Assembly: GCA_006503535.1 (NCBI GenBank)
Contig: QYRS01000009.1
Coordinates: 930,001-994,000 of the forward strand
Direction: 5' to 3'
Source of the DNA: Arthrinium phaeospermum
Lineage: Eukaryota > Ascomycota > Sordariomycetes > Amphisphaeriales > Apiosporaceae
DNA: 64,000 nt
Positions 1-10,790 of this stretch are shown one piece after another. The stretch's first letter is position 1, and each line of letters starts with the position of its first letter. The translations under genes and the position numbers were made by a program. Under the pieces are notes generated by a model. That model ran no database searches. It was not told where the DNA came from and saw nothing but the letters and a program-made list of their open reading frames with translations.

Positions 1-166
1 ATGACGTTCGATTTCAGTACTACGTACGTATGAGGCTGGTTCGGGTCAAGGCTGGCCCCGACTGGAGAGCGTGGCCTGTTGGTCTATGACCCAGCTGAAC
101 TACCCTCGATCTAGCTCCCAATGGTTCCAGTGTAGAGTTCAAGTCCGTGGATTGTTGCGGGAGTGT

Positions 167-1996
167 CTAATGACGGAGACCAGGACTTTGTACTCGTAGC
201 TCAGAGGCAAGCGCGAATCTGGCCATTATGAAAAGAACCCCTGCAAATAGCAAGGTGGCACCGGAAAATATGATCATAGCGGTGTACCCGCCGTTATCGT
301 GTGCGACCAAGGCGCCGCCAATCGGTCCGCCGGCCAAGGCACTGCCGCCACAAAGTCAGCATTTACTCTTCTTGGGGTGAATACGATGTCTCAAGAGGGA
401 ATAATAGAATTTTGGAAAAAGCGATTATTCCATCCCTCGTGAGACTCTGGACTAACGTGGAATAAACACCAGAACAGGAAGGAATAAACACGGAAAGTCG
501 CTTACCCTACTGAACATATGGCCATCAAGACACCGATTTTGAGGCCAATGATGTCGACGTTGGCCGTGATGCGGGCGACGCACCCGGACTGCAGAGAAAT
601 CAGACCGCCTGTGAAGAGCCCATACAAGACCGAGAAAGCGATGATGGTAGGCTTCGTCTTCATGACAAGTAGGCAAAACAGTAAAGTCCCACTGAGTAGA
701 GTCGTCATAATAGTGACAATGAAGCTATGGGCCAGACGAGTCAGTGGATAATCTAAAAGATGAAGGGAAAGAGGATAAGAAAACTAAAATGTAGTAGGGC
801 TCTGGCGATCTCAACATACACTCCAAACATGTCAGACAAGAACCCGGATGCGAGGCGGCCAACGAAGGATCCAGCGTTGAGAATTGAAAGCAGGTTGGTA
901 GCCATGTCGAAGCTAAACCCGTGGTCGATCCCATACAGCGGTATGTAGTAAAACGGGATGAACATGCCGAGATAGGCGAAAGTGAAACCCGCGGCGAGGA
1001 GAAGGTACCCCGTGTTGAGGAGCTCCGCTTTGGCCCCCATCGTCTGTTTGTCGTCAAGGACCGCCTGGCTGTCGTCCCGATCCCGAGGAGGCTTGGGCGA
1101 TTCGACGACCAGGGCGGACGAGGCGGAAAGCACACCCAAGCAGATGAACCCGACGACGCGCATGGCCCAGCCGAAGCCGACGCGCCCGATCAGCTTCTCG
1201 ATCACAATGGGCCACACGATCCCGCCTATCGACGATCCGGAGACCACAATGCCCAGGGCCAGGCCCCGGTTCTTGTCAAACCAGACGTTGATGGCAGATA
1301 TTGTCGGGTAGAATCTGCGGGGCCGCCATGCGTCAGTGGACGAGATTGGTGAAAAGAAAAAACACTTTATTCCCGGATCTTACAGAAGTGCACTGGCAAT
1401 CCCGTAAAGGAACCCTTGCGCCAACAGAATCTGGTAGAAACGGGTGCCGAGGCTGGTGAACATGAACGCCAGAACGTAAAGTAGAGTCCCGGGCACAGTG
1501 AGCCGTCTCGCGCCGACCTTGTCAAAGGCGGGGCCTACCGCCATGCCCCCGATGAACAACAGGAAAAGCTGGCATTAGATACAGCAGGTTAGGTTTCGCA
1601 GCTGCCCAGGTTCTGGGGTTGTGGCACGTACTTGGATCGATCCTATCCATGATATAGTACTGGAACTTGTGCCACGGAGGAGCTCCGTTTGGTAGAAGGT
1701 CTGGAAAAGACCGAACGTGTTCAATAAGCCTGGAAACAAATCTCAGTGTGTGAGACTGACTGAAGATCTGGCGTAGGGGAGGGAATGGTGGGAGTGCATC
1801 GCGGAAGGAAGGGAAAGCGAAATGTGACTGTGCATCTTAAATTACCGAAGGTTGCAAAGTAGTTGATGAACCCCCCGAGAACGACGCCCCAGGCCCGATG
1901 GCTTCTATGTAGCTTATGCGACCCTGTTCTGTCTCTCGGTGATACTGCGCGATCGCGCTGGTCCACCCAGGTTTCTTGGTAAACTGGTGCGCTCAT
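167..1996 (-). CDS. MFS transporter, monocarboxylate (MCT)-like family
   Basis: Six exons keep one frame on the minus strand: 1996-1846, 1729-1632, 1568-1384, 1314-820, 724-506 and 341-167, giving 440 residues. The chain has the hydrophobic helix pattern of fungal MCT-type major facilitator proteins: an N-terminal 'GFINYFATFG', the stretch 'FGLFQTFYQ', 'WFDKNRGLALGI' after the central loop, a soluble middle loop rich in charged residues, and a C-terminal 'GGPIGGAL'. The start at 1996 is the Met just before the soluble N-terminus of usual length. The gene is divergent from the P450 at 2541 and shares its 544-base promoter, so it is likely co-regulated with the PKS-NRPS cluster. A role in export of the product or uptake of a precursor is inferred. 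The exon 4/5 junction (820/724) was chosen because it alone gives a continuous helix; other acceptors there lead to stops. Confidence 0.85.
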
Positions 1997-2540
1997 CTTT
2001 ACTTGTCGAACATGCGCGAGAGGAAAACCGAGCAAAGTGGTGTTTGCAGTGCCATGAACACCAACCACACTGGTGAATACTGGATATTTGACGTGATTGG
2101 TAATTGCCGTTTTGGATTGTTGCGCATGTACGGAGTACCTTGCTGGTGTTTGTGCTACTGCAGTCGGGGTTGTAGTTGCGCCGATCATTTTTCGTGCGCC
2201 TCGATCTCCGAATTTAACGCCGCCGTCTTAGCACGGAGACTCTTCCGTGATCAGTCTATCAGACAGCCCCTCCGAAGTGCCCCCACCACTTCTGCCGTTC
2301 ATTTTCGGAGGTGCGTGGGCATCTTAGCAAGAACCAAATTCTTAGTAACGGATGGGCTTAATAAATTAGCAGTGATAATAGACAAATCGTTCTGCACACC
2401 GAAATGAATTAATACTGCATCACCGATGGTCATTCTATCATACATGCCCGGGGACCTCTTGCATTTCTCTTCTCTCTAGGGTTAAGTCGTTATTATACCG
2501 CGGTAAACAAAATTTGTGTACCATCAGCACATAGCGAGGA
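1997..2540. promoter_or_regulatory. Shared divergent promoter of MFS and P450 genes
   Basis: These 544 bases separate two divergent start codons and contain no convincing gene. A perfect ten-base palindrome, TACCGCGGTA, lies at 2496-2505, about 35 bases before the P450 start. It contains the CCGCGG core that also occurs upstream of the pepsin-like and FAD-monooxygenase genes. A binding role for a Zn2Cys6 regulator is inference. Confidence 0.55.
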
Positions 2541-4079
2541 ATGGGTAACACGATTCTCCGTGCCCTTGTCGGGGCATTAGTCTGCCTTGTTGTCTGGCAA
2601 AGGTGGCGTCGACGGAAACCTAGCAGCATTGCCGCCTATCGACCGCCCGGGCTGCCCTTTGTGGCTGCTGCAGCTAAATACACCAAAAACCCCATAGACA
2701 CTATCCGGAATGCGACAGAGGAATGCGGTGCGATCTTTTCAATTCAGCTGCTGAATATGAGCCAAGTATGGCTTCGCGGCAACGACCTAAACAAAGCGTA
2801 CTTGGAGACAAGAGAGGATGTCTGGTCATTCGGCGGCGGGATGGTACGTACCTTGCACCATTTTGATTACAAGTTTGTTAAATACTAAGAATGTGATCAT
2901 TAGGGAATCTTCCTCAACAGGATACTGGATACCGGATTCTGGGACAACGTGAAGCCATTGCTTGGTTCGTTGAGTCGGTGGCTTAATCGAGCTCAGACCT
3001 TGGATTACATTGCCGAGATAACTGACCAGGAAGCCGAGAAATGCTTTCGGGCCTGCGAGACTAAAGACAGCTTTCCACTGTTCGAGGAAGTCTCGGGTAT
3101 CGTCCACCGTGTCATCGTCCGCAGTCTGATGGGCCAGGACTTTTACGACCAGTCCGCGGATGAGCTGCTGCAGCTACTACACGACATCGAGGCCGACATC
3201 GGCAGCTTCTGGAACATGGTGCTCCCGGCATGGGTCCCAACCCTACCGGCAAGGCGTCTAGGGGCCGCAAAGGAGAGGTACCGGGACCTTTTCGACCACC
3301 GTCTCGCCAAGCGAGCGCTCGATCCGGAAAGGTGGGGGAACTCGCGCGACTACATCAACCACACACTGAACGACAAAGCGACGCAGCCCTTGCAGTCTCT
3401 CCTCCCCAGTCTCCACAACTTGCTGATGTTCGCTGCCCACACGAGCACTGTCGCGAGCATTTCGTGGACGGTAGTATCTGTACGTAGAGGCCATTACGGC
3501 TGATGTGTTGGGTCAGACCACTAACTAAGACGTGCCCAGATCCTGCGAAACCCTGAAGTGCTGGACGCTGTCCAAAAGGACCTCGCTGATGATCCGGGCC
3601 TGCTGCCAGCCAAGATGCTTCACGCAAGTATCAGGGAGACAAGCCGCTTCTACGCCGGCATGGCCAACCTGCGCCTGGCCCGCCGGGACCACACAATACC
3701 AGGAACGACGCAGACGGTTCCGGCGGGCTCCCTCGTGTCTATGTCCCCCTACCTCACCCATCACGACCCCGCCAACTTTGCGGAACCGGATCGTTGGCGG
3801 CCGGGACGCTGGATCTCGGCCGACGGTGGCATGGTCGAGATCGACAACAAGAAAGAGGCGAAGTTCGTGCCTTTCGGGGCCGGTACGCATCGTTGCGTGG
3901 GAGAGAAAATGGCCGGCATCGTGGTCAGTCGCACCGTAGCCCTGCTGTTGCACCGCTACCATGTCGAGTTTTCTCAAGACGAGGGGAGCATTCCGTTTGG
4001 CGACCTCGACTTTGCACGTCTTGGTACCCCCTGGCTTAAAGGCGACGTGGGCCTCAAAATCACACGAAGGACAGAATAG
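2541..4079 (+). CDS. Cytochrome P450 monooxygenase
   Basis: Three exons (2541-2843, 2904-3479, 3540-4079) give 472 residues. An N-terminal hydrophobic segment (about residues 5-20) followed by 'RWRRRK' and the proline hinge 'YRPPGLP' fits an ER-anchored microsomal enzyme. The I-helix region reads 'FAAHTST', a variant of the usual A/G-G-x-D/E-T-T/S. The K-helix ExxR is E326-T-S-R329, the PERF-like segment is 'FAEPDRW', and the haem loop 'FGAGTHRCVG' carries the ligand Cys412. All landmarks of a working P450 are present. It lies next to the MFS gene and in the same direction as the pepsin-like and FAD-monooxygenase genes, so oxidation of the PKS-NRPS product is the likely job. Substrate and position of attack cannot be told from sequence. 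The I-helix His in place of the acidic residue is slightly unusual and could affect oxygen activation. Confidence 0.9.
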
Positions 4080-5046
4080 GGTCAACATTCGTTTAGTCGA
4101 AGAAATTGATATTCTAAATGGGTGGGACTATAGTGAGAGGCAGTTTGTAGTATTTCCTTACATTGGTTTGTTGGAAGTAATGGCAATGTTGAGCTCGTCT
4201 ACACAACCAGGACCAGATACCCTCTCACGAGTGGCACTTAAATGCATCGTTGCAAACCAGACGAATCACTTTCAAATTCCAACCATATTCTTGCACATCA
4301 TCCGATGGTCCAGAGTGTATAGTCGTTCATAAACAGATGCAGGCGGAGCATGGACTGTCTGATTGGAATCTAGAAACTTCACAAACCTACCTACTAACAT
4401 ATTGTTTCTGCAACGGACTCTTGGTATGACAAAGAAAAAGAAACAAAAAAGAAACAAAAAAGAAAAGAGACAGAATAAAAAGAATAGAAACCTTTGCGAC
4501 ACTGTGATTGGAAAGAGTGGCGTAGTGCCATCGTGATACTCAGCAGCGGCTGAAAGAACGTGAGTGAGGTGGGAATTGCGTTGTCGATCAATATTACTCT
4601 GACCTGCGTTTCACCATGGCTGTATGACTGTAATGGCGGTAAGCTATCCCCAAAGCAGTCGGAAGGAAGAGCCAGCATACAATCCTTTGGCGCTCCTGAC
4701 TGCTGACGAAGGTCTTCCGCCAAGCGTCGGAGCGCGGAAGAGTGGTAAGATCTCACTCAGCCTATGGTTATGATGACTGGTAAGAGGTTGTTACCAGACA
4801 CCCTAGTCAAGCGAGACCGAGAATCAATGCTGTATGTAATTCCACCAGTGGGAAGGCCACTTTGAAATTTGAAGCTGCTGCCATCCTCCGCGGAGCACAA
4901 ATAGCCAATAAAAGTAAATCAATATCCTGCCCCTATGACAAATGTATGGACTAGTTCATCGACGGAGACCTCTGCCAACCCCTTTTGTGCCAGTAATATC
5001 CGCGCTGTGAATCAAAACAACTATCCAAGCAAGGCAACAAATCAAA
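4080..5046 (+). other. Intergenic region before pepsin-like gene
   Basis: No gene is seen in these 967 bases. They hold a purine-rich A tract at about 4430-4490. Near the downstream gene are a ten-base palindrome CTCCGCGGAG (4886-4895), which contains the yeast Pdr1/Pdr3-type word TCCGCGGA, and a CCAAT box at 4905-4909 about 140 bases before the ATG. Promoter function is inferred from position. Confidence 0.45.
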
Positions 5047-6354
5047 ATGGCCTATTTCTTGCTACTGGGTGCACTCGTTGTGCATGGTGTAGCTGCAATT
5101 GCATTGCCCACCCGAGCTCTGGCCAATGGCAGTAGTACCGCCTACGATCTACCGCTGACATGGAACCCGGCCGGGTTCGTGTCTTCTGCTCTTGTTGGGA
5201 CCCCGCCACAGGAACTACCTATCTTCGTTGACTGGACCTGGATCAACTTTTACGCACTCACGACAACGTGCTATGGCAAGCCAAACACCCCTACCAGCTG
5301 TCTCAACCCGACACAGCAGTTCTTCAACGAGACTGCTTCCAGCACCTTTCGGTACCGTAAGGACTTGTACCCCAGTCGAACTTGGAACCCCAACCACTTT
5401 TACTTCGACAACAACCTGAGCGTGGATCATGCCAACGACATCGTCACCATCGGCCCCAGCACCGCCGAAGTGCTACTTCAGGCGTCGGACACTACGTTCG
5501 ACATGTCCTCGCTCACATTCCCGTTTGCCGGCGTATACGGCCTATCACCTGTGTTTTCTTCCGACAATGGTAGGTTTCAACGCTGATAACAGATAACGTA
5601 TACCCGTGCTAACAGACCGGCAGCATCAACATCCTCCCCATTCTACCAAGCCTGGAAGAAGGGGGCCTGGCCAAGTCCATTGACGGGATTCCACTACTGC
5701 TACGAAGGCTCGCCCGACAAAGCCAAGGCCAGCTGCGGCGGCCATGACGGAATCCAGACCCTCGGCGGCGTCAAGTCTTCACTCATCAAGAGCAACCGGA
5801 TCTACTGGTACCGTAACCAGGTCTTCCCCGATGTCAACCGGCTGGACTTCGTCTACGAGCCCGGGCTGTACAACTACTGGGGCATCGAGCTGGAGAGCCT
5901 CTGGATCGGCGACGAGCGCCAAGACATCACCAAGACGGCCAACAATTCCGGGCCCGCCGCCATTTTCGACCACGCTAGTTACGGGCGCGGCATGCCGCTC
6001 TCGCCCCAGGCCTACGAGCGCCTGGTCCAGATCGCCGCCGCGGTGCCGGCTGGTCCAATCGCGAGCGCCCCGAACAACGGCGACCAGCCCTTCTACAAGG
6101 TGGCGTGTAGCCGGGTGCCGCAGCTCCCGCCGGTCAAGTACCGGTTCGTGGGCCACTCCAAGGTGTGGTCCATCGAGGCCCGCCATTACGTGGAGAAAGC
6201 GCAGGAGGGTGGTGACGTTTGCTTGCTGAACGTGCGCACGCTGGCCACGGGGAGGGAGTTCATTGGCAACTTTGGGGAGACTTTCTCCAAGGACAAGTAC
6301 GTCGTGTTCGACTTCGAGAAGCTGGCCGTCGGGATTGCGGATGTGCAATGGTGA
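5047..6354 (+). CDS. Secreted pepsin-fold (A1-like) protein with both catalytic motifs altered
   Basis: Two exons (5047-5569 and 5624-6354) give 417 residues. A signal peptide (residues 1 to about 17, 'FLLLGALVVHGVAA') starts the chain. The body follows the two-lobe A1 peptidase layout: 'ALVGTPPQELPIFVDWT' matches the first active-site strand, 'GVYGLSP' the end of lobe one, 'GIQTLGGV' the inter-lobe segment, and 'AAIFDHA' the second active-site strand. The catalytic D-T/S-G triads are replaced by D62-W-T and D290-H-A, so the Asp residues remain while the Thr and Gly that shape the site are gone. Peptidase activity is therefore doubtful. A1-type genes are known from other fungal PKS-NRPS clusters (fusarin C fus4, as I recall), so a tailoring, binding or self-protection role in this cluster is reasonable inference. 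The Cys residues at about 76, 86, 200 and 212 could form disulphides. Confidence 0.82.
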
Positions 6355-7070
6355 GAGGGGACCAAGGCACGACGGTCACTGGTGTGTTCCACCGACTGAT
6401 TTCCTTGCGTTGGGCTCACATCTCTACCACTGCATGGAGTAGATAGATTAATATGTAACAAGTCATTGAACGGCATACTGGTCTACCTAACAGAGTATAC
6501 ACCCAATGAACCCAGTACTACGTGGAATTGTGCTGGTCCATTCAATACGGCTGGTGACGAACCGAAGATCTGTAAATGTAATGAGAGATATCAATTACGA
6601 CATCCTCATCCCGGAACTAATAATGTCACGTCCGATCTTTTGTTAGCGCAAGCAATGACCAACCTATCCAGCTGGCGAAAGTCTGAGTTGTGGTCGACTG
6701 GCGTAACTACATCCAACAGTGGATGCATGCAAAGGAGAAATGGAATAAACGACTAGTCCATTGATAGTGCCGGTTAGTTATCTCAGTCATTAGGCTGAAC
6801 GCCGTAGATTGGTATGATTTATGCGAGGTGCCCACCTCCGAGTTGTGTCGGATGCTCCGCCGCCATGCCGCGGAGGACCGGAGCTGACTTGCTGGGTCAG
6901 ACTTGGCAGCAAGTTCAGCTGCTTACGTCCGGGTCTTCCTGCCACATAAAGAGTGCCAGCCATATTTGACAACATTCCTTTCCAACTCCAATTTTGCGCA
7001 CATGCACCCGGCGGCGAAAACCTCGAATTACAATACCGATACAGCATTTCCAAGTAACTCGGAAGAAAAG
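6355..7070 (+). other. Intergenic region before FAD monooxygenase
   Basis: No gene is supported here. About 220 bases before the FAD-monooxygenase start lies an inverted repeat TCCGA-N6-TCGGA (6837-6852), followed by CCGCGGAG at 6868-6875. Both contain CCG/CGG half-sites of the sort bound by fungal Zn2Cys6 factors. An open frame continues upstream from the chosen ATG to 6903, but its peptide shows no family resemblance before residue 57. Confidence 0.4.
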
Positions 7071-8614
7071 ATGGCTTCTGTTGATGCCGACATACTCATC
7101 ATCGGCGCCGGCATCGGCGGCCTTGCGCTAGCAGCCATCTTACGGCGTCTCGGCGTTTCGTTCAAGGTCCTGGAGAGAACCGAGACAATCCAGCCCGTCG
7201 GCGCCGGCATCTCCTTGGCGCCCAACGCGCTAAAGCTTCTGGATGACCTAGGGCTCTATGGAGAAATCCTCAGCCGAGGCCAGAAGCTGAATAAGATCCA
7301 GATCGTCCGCAATCGCGTCCTGTGGAACGTGCTGGACTGGTCTCTCTGCGAGACGACGTTTGGCTATCCCGTCGTGAGCATGGAGAGACACGAGTTCCAC
7401 CACATCCTGTTCGACGCCGCCGGTGGACACGACAACGTCCTGCTCGGCGCCAAGGTGGAGGAGATTGTCGACGAACCGAACCAGCCCTCCGTCGTCTTGC
7501 GGCTGCAGGACGGCAGAGCCCTGTCCGGACGCCTTGTCGTCGGCGCCGACGGGATCCGTTCCGTCACGCGTCGCATCCTGGCCGGTTCCGCCCACGACAA
7601 GTCCCACAACACCATCCGCTTCACGGGCCGCATCCACATGTCGGGCATCACGGCCCCCCTGGCCACGCTGGGGAAGGAGAACCTCGGGGTGGCTAACTGG
7701 ATGCTCTACGACGACTCCATCCTGACTACGTGGCCGTGCCAGGATAATCGACAGTGGTTCATTGGCGTCAAGGTATGCCTATTCATTTTTGCAACGGTGT
7801 TCACTTTCAAGTCAGGATGGACTCCCGGGTGACATTCCCGTAACGCTTGGTTTCGCTGACGTTGCATTATTTGTTCACGCAGAGCGCCAGCTCCAGCGCG
7901 AACCGAGATCGATCTGTATGGGCTGGGACGTCACCCGAGATGATCAAAGACGTGTATGGAGACAAGTACCATCCCTTTGCTGAGAATGGGGTGTTCGCCC
8001 AAAGTAAGTGGAAACACGCACGTCCACCCTTCCCTGGGGAGCTTGAACTGAAACAACCTGCTTTGTAGTTGTCGATCAGGCCGACCGAGTCGTGGCTAGC
8101 AATGTCTTCGAGGAGATTTCGTTTCCTTCCATGTCGAAGGGCAGGGTCGCCCTCCTTGGCGATGGTAAGTTGATTTTCCCAACTTTTGTGCGAGTAGAGA
8201 GTCGCTAATTCCGGGGACGCATTAGCTGCTCACAGCATGACATCGTTTTTCGGTCAAGGAGCATGCCAGGCCATCGAAGACGCCGCAGTGCTCGGAAACT
8301 TGATTCAGAAGCGGACAAACCGGACCGCGGTAATGCAACGTGAGAAACACTATGACTTTGGCGACTACGAGGAAATCAGTCGAATGCTAGCTGAATTCAG
8401 CCGACAAAGAGAGGGAAGAGTCAAGGAGCTCTCTGAGTTCTCGTCCAACTTTGCCCTCTTGCATATGGCTAAGCTCCCATACGGACTGGGGCCAGCGGTC
8501 CGAAGGATTGTGTACGGCTTTTTCCCTGCGTGGGTGTGGATGTGGTATCTTGGCTGGCTGTACGGGCACCAGCCTACTGTTTCTGGGCTATCGGCAGGGC
8601 ACTCTGCGTCGTAA
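7071..8614 (+). CDS. FAD-dependent monooxygenase (aromatic-hydroxylase type)
   Basis: Four exons (7071-7772, 7883-8003, 8069-8164, 8226-8614) give 435 residues. The Rossmann motif 'GAGIGG' sits at residues 12-17, the DG fingerprint is in 'VVGADGIRS', and the GD motif is 'LLGDAAHSMTSFFGQGA', which crosses the last intron in frame. These three mark a group A flavoprotein monooxygenase that uses NAD(P)H and oxygen for hydroxylation or epoxidation. The C-terminus ends in an aromatic hydrophobic stretch ('FFPAWVWMWYLGWLYG') that may tether the protein to a membrane, as in some epoxidases of fungal pathways. The start at 7071 was chosen over an upstream in-frame codon because family resemblance begins there and the context has a purine at -3. 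Position between the pepsin-like gene and the MDR gene makes it a cluster tailoring enzyme. Its substrate is unknown. Confidence 0.9.
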
Positions 8615-8992
8615 ATAGAGCGTTACACCATCAGATCAATTTATCTTATATTCTCGAGAGCACCTGAAGGATGCGATTAGAGCATAGTGACCCGTCACCT
8701 TATTTGAACTTGCTGTCGCGTCCCAGAAAACAGGGGGTCGCGGATTGCTCAGTACCGAGAAAATACACGTTTGATACGGAACCTAGCGATGACGAAGACT
8801 GAACCCACGCGCGACCAGAAAGGGGTTTAGGATCTTAGATTCTGTCAATATGCATAGTATCTACGAGGGAGTCACCTGTGAGGTGCCGGGTTTCGTACAA
8901 TCATGAGAGTATTCAGAAATATCCATGCTAATTTCAGATATTATTGGGTAATCATTCAACTTGTTCTGGGATACAGCCTCGCTATCACTACT
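8615..8992. other. Convergent intergenic spacer
   Basis: These 378 bases lie between the 3' ends of the FAD-monooxygenase and MDR genes. I see no gene or repeat; they presumably hold both 3' untranslated regions. Confidence 0.4.
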
Positions 8993-10000
8993 TCAATCCT
9001 TGGCCACCTTGATCAGGAGAGACCCAACACCCGTCCCAGAGCCCCACTCCTTATGTGCAGTCTGTATGTCCTCCAGGTCCCAAACATTCTTGATTGGGAC
9101 GGTTATGGTGCCAGCAGCTAGCATGTCGAGGAGCGTCGACAGGCTCGGGTGATAATAGGACGAGTCGCGGTTCAAGCCGAAGAACGTGGTGCGTTTCCCC
9201 GTGATCGGGTTGAGGTTGCGCGCCAGCATCTTGGTGAGGGCGAACATGGGGCTTCGGAGGTGCCCCTCGTCGGCGATGGAGTCCTTGTTGTTGCCGTAGG
9301 CCACGAGGATCCCCTTGGGCGACAGGATCGAGTAGCTCTCGTCGAAACTCTCGTAGCCCAGGGGGTCGAAGACGGCGTGGGCGCCCCCGAGCCCTTGCAT
9401 CTGGGCGATCCACTTCTTGTCCGTGTAGACGAACGGGTGGGCGCCGTGCTCCGCAAGGATGGCGTGGTTCCGCTGGCTCGCGGTGCCGTACACCTCGGCA
9501 CCCTGGAGCTGGCTGATCTTCATGATGGCGAACCCCACGGCGCCGCTGAGGCCGTGGACGAAGACCTTCTGGCCCCGGGTGACTTTGGCGTATTTGGTGA
9601 CCATGTTGTAAGCCGTGACCCAGTCGCAAGGAAGGGCCGCCGCCTGCTGGAGGTCGACGCCGTCCTTGACCCGGACGCAGTACTTCTCGGGCTGGTTGAC
9701 CAGCTCGGCCTCGGCGTCGTACTTGGTCAAGACGGCGACGATGTCGCCGGGGCCGAAGATGGAGCACTCGTCGCCCAGGGCCGTGACTCGGCCCACAAGG
9801 CAATAGCCTGGCGTGAGGGGGGCCTTCTTCATGAAGGGGTAGATTCCCTTGCGCATGTTGACGTCGGCGCCGGAGAACCCGGAGTATAGGGTGGCAATCT
9901 GGACATGGCCTTTCGGTGGGGGCGGGCAGGTGGCGTCGGCGACCTTGAGAACGCCGACATCGCCGTACTCGGTAATGACGACTTTGCGAATCTTGGTCAT
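8993..10000 (-). CDS. MDR-family NAD(P)H-dependent reductase (quinone oxidoreductase/VAT1-like)
   Basis: This uninterrupted gene encodes 335 residues. It opens with 'VVITEYGDVGVLKV', carries the substrate-side segment 'GADVNMRKGIYP', the conserved 'LTPGYCLVGRV', and the nucleotide-binding loop 'VHGLSGAVGFAIMK' (consensus AxxGxxG). No zinc-ligand Cys cluster is evident, so it is a zinc-independent medium-chain reductase. The N-terminal half resembles quinone oxidoreductase/VAT1 proteins more than the LovC/TenC-type trans enoyl reductases usually paired with fungal PKS-NRPSs. The synthase next door also seems to keep its own enoyl reductase domain. A post-assembly reduction is therefore more likely than a trans-ER role, although the latter cannot be excluded. 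A second in-frame Met lies three codons upstream (10009). The 10000 start has the better -3 base (G). The gene is divergent from the PKS-NRPS. Confidence 0.85.
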   Translation of the reverse strand: MTKIRKVVITEYGDVGVLKVADATCPPPPKGHVQIATLYSGFSGADVNMRKGIYPFMKKAPLTPGYCLVGRVTALGDECSIFGPGDIVAVLTKYDAEAELVNQPEKYCVRVKDGVDLQQAAALPCDWVTAYNMVTKYAKVTRGQKVFVHGLSGAVGFAIMKISQLQGAEVYGTASQRNHAILAEHGAHPFVYTDKKWIAQMQGLGGAHAVFDPLGYESFDESYSILSPKGILVAYGNNKDSIADEGHLRSPMFALTKMLARNLNPITGKRTTFFGLNRDSSYYHPSLSTLLDMLAAGTITVPIKNVWDLEDIQTAHKEWGSGTGVGSLLIKVAKD

Positions 10001-10384
10001 GACGGACATTAGAGTATTTGCCGATTGAATGATGACTACTAAGCTTCGTACCGTTTGTTTCATGTGTGTTATTTCATTAGCTAAATATACCAAGGAGGGA
10101 CGGGTATACAGGGAGAGGACGGAAAGACTAATTGCCCGGCCTTTTGGATGCGTCGCGGCCTGGAATTGTAATACATCGATGGGGTTGGCTGCAATCGGAT
10201 CGTAGCTGATTGGCTCCATCGCTCTCCGTGGTTTGACGGACATCAGCGGGCTAGGATAAAAACTTGGTAGAGTAAATTGACCAATCGGATGATTGTTTTG
10301 TATGAATGTCTCATCTCTGGCGGCTGGACTTTATGCCGCCCCCCTGCAGTTGTGTTCGGCCGAGGATCTTACTCCGCCAAGATC

Positions 10385-10406
10385 CGAGTGCAATCCGATG
10401 CACTCG
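10385..10406. promoter_or_regulatory. Perfect 8-base inverted repeat, candidate operator
   Basis: CGAGTGCA and TGCACTCG are exact reverse complements separated by six bases (ATCCGA). The symmetry and the position about 385 bases from each start suggest a site for a dimeric regulator. No known consensus is recognised. Confidence 0.4.
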
Positions 10407-10483
10407 TGGCATGCGCTCGCACAGTACTCCGTAGGCCATAGGCTCTTAAAACCCATGTTGCACCCAGATGCAATCTGTCAGGC

Positions 10484-10504
10484 GTCAGACGTCAGACGTC
10501 AGAC
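10484..10504 (+). repeat. Triple tandem GTCAGAC heptamer
   Basis: GTCAGAC occurs three times head to tail, and the junctions create ACGTCAGA words, which contain the ACGTCA core of CRE/bZIP-type sites. It lies about 290 bases before the PKS-NRPS start. Confidence 0.6.
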
Positions 10505-10790
10505 GTCCGTCGCCCGTCGCGCTTAGTACCATATGTAATTGGAACATAAGAAAACCACTCGTCAGCACCGCCCGTGGACGGGTGGACATGATTCTGACAC
10601 TATTGAGATGGCAAGTTGGGACAGAGGAACTCTTACATGCGTAATTGTGTAAGCATTAGGCGTGACATTTACGATCTTGCCTAGACTATAAGGCAGCTCT
10701 GAAACCGATAGAATGTTGTTGAATTACAGTGTATCCTATCATCCGTGCTTCGTCAAATTTCGATAACTTGTACTGCAATCAAACCGCAAT

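Larger units (their letters stand above)
10001..10790. promoter_or_regulatory. Shared divergent promoter of MDR and PKS-NRPS genes
   Basis: These 790 bases separate two divergent starts. They contain a perfect inverted repeat at 10385-10406, three tandem GTCAGAC units at 10484-10504, a CGGCCG core at about 10358, and a TATA-like 'CTATAAGG' about 100 bases before the PKS-NRPS ATG. No gene is supported. Co-regulation of both genes from this region is inferred from the arrangement. Confidence 0.55.

Noticed and set aside
502..1247. MFS gene considered broken because its frames do not overlap
   Set aside because: A GTATGT donor at 819 and a CCCATAG acceptor at 725 restore one continuous frame with the expected helices.
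9149..9889. 246-codon plus-strand open frame
   Set aside because: Antisense of the MDR gene; no motif of its own.
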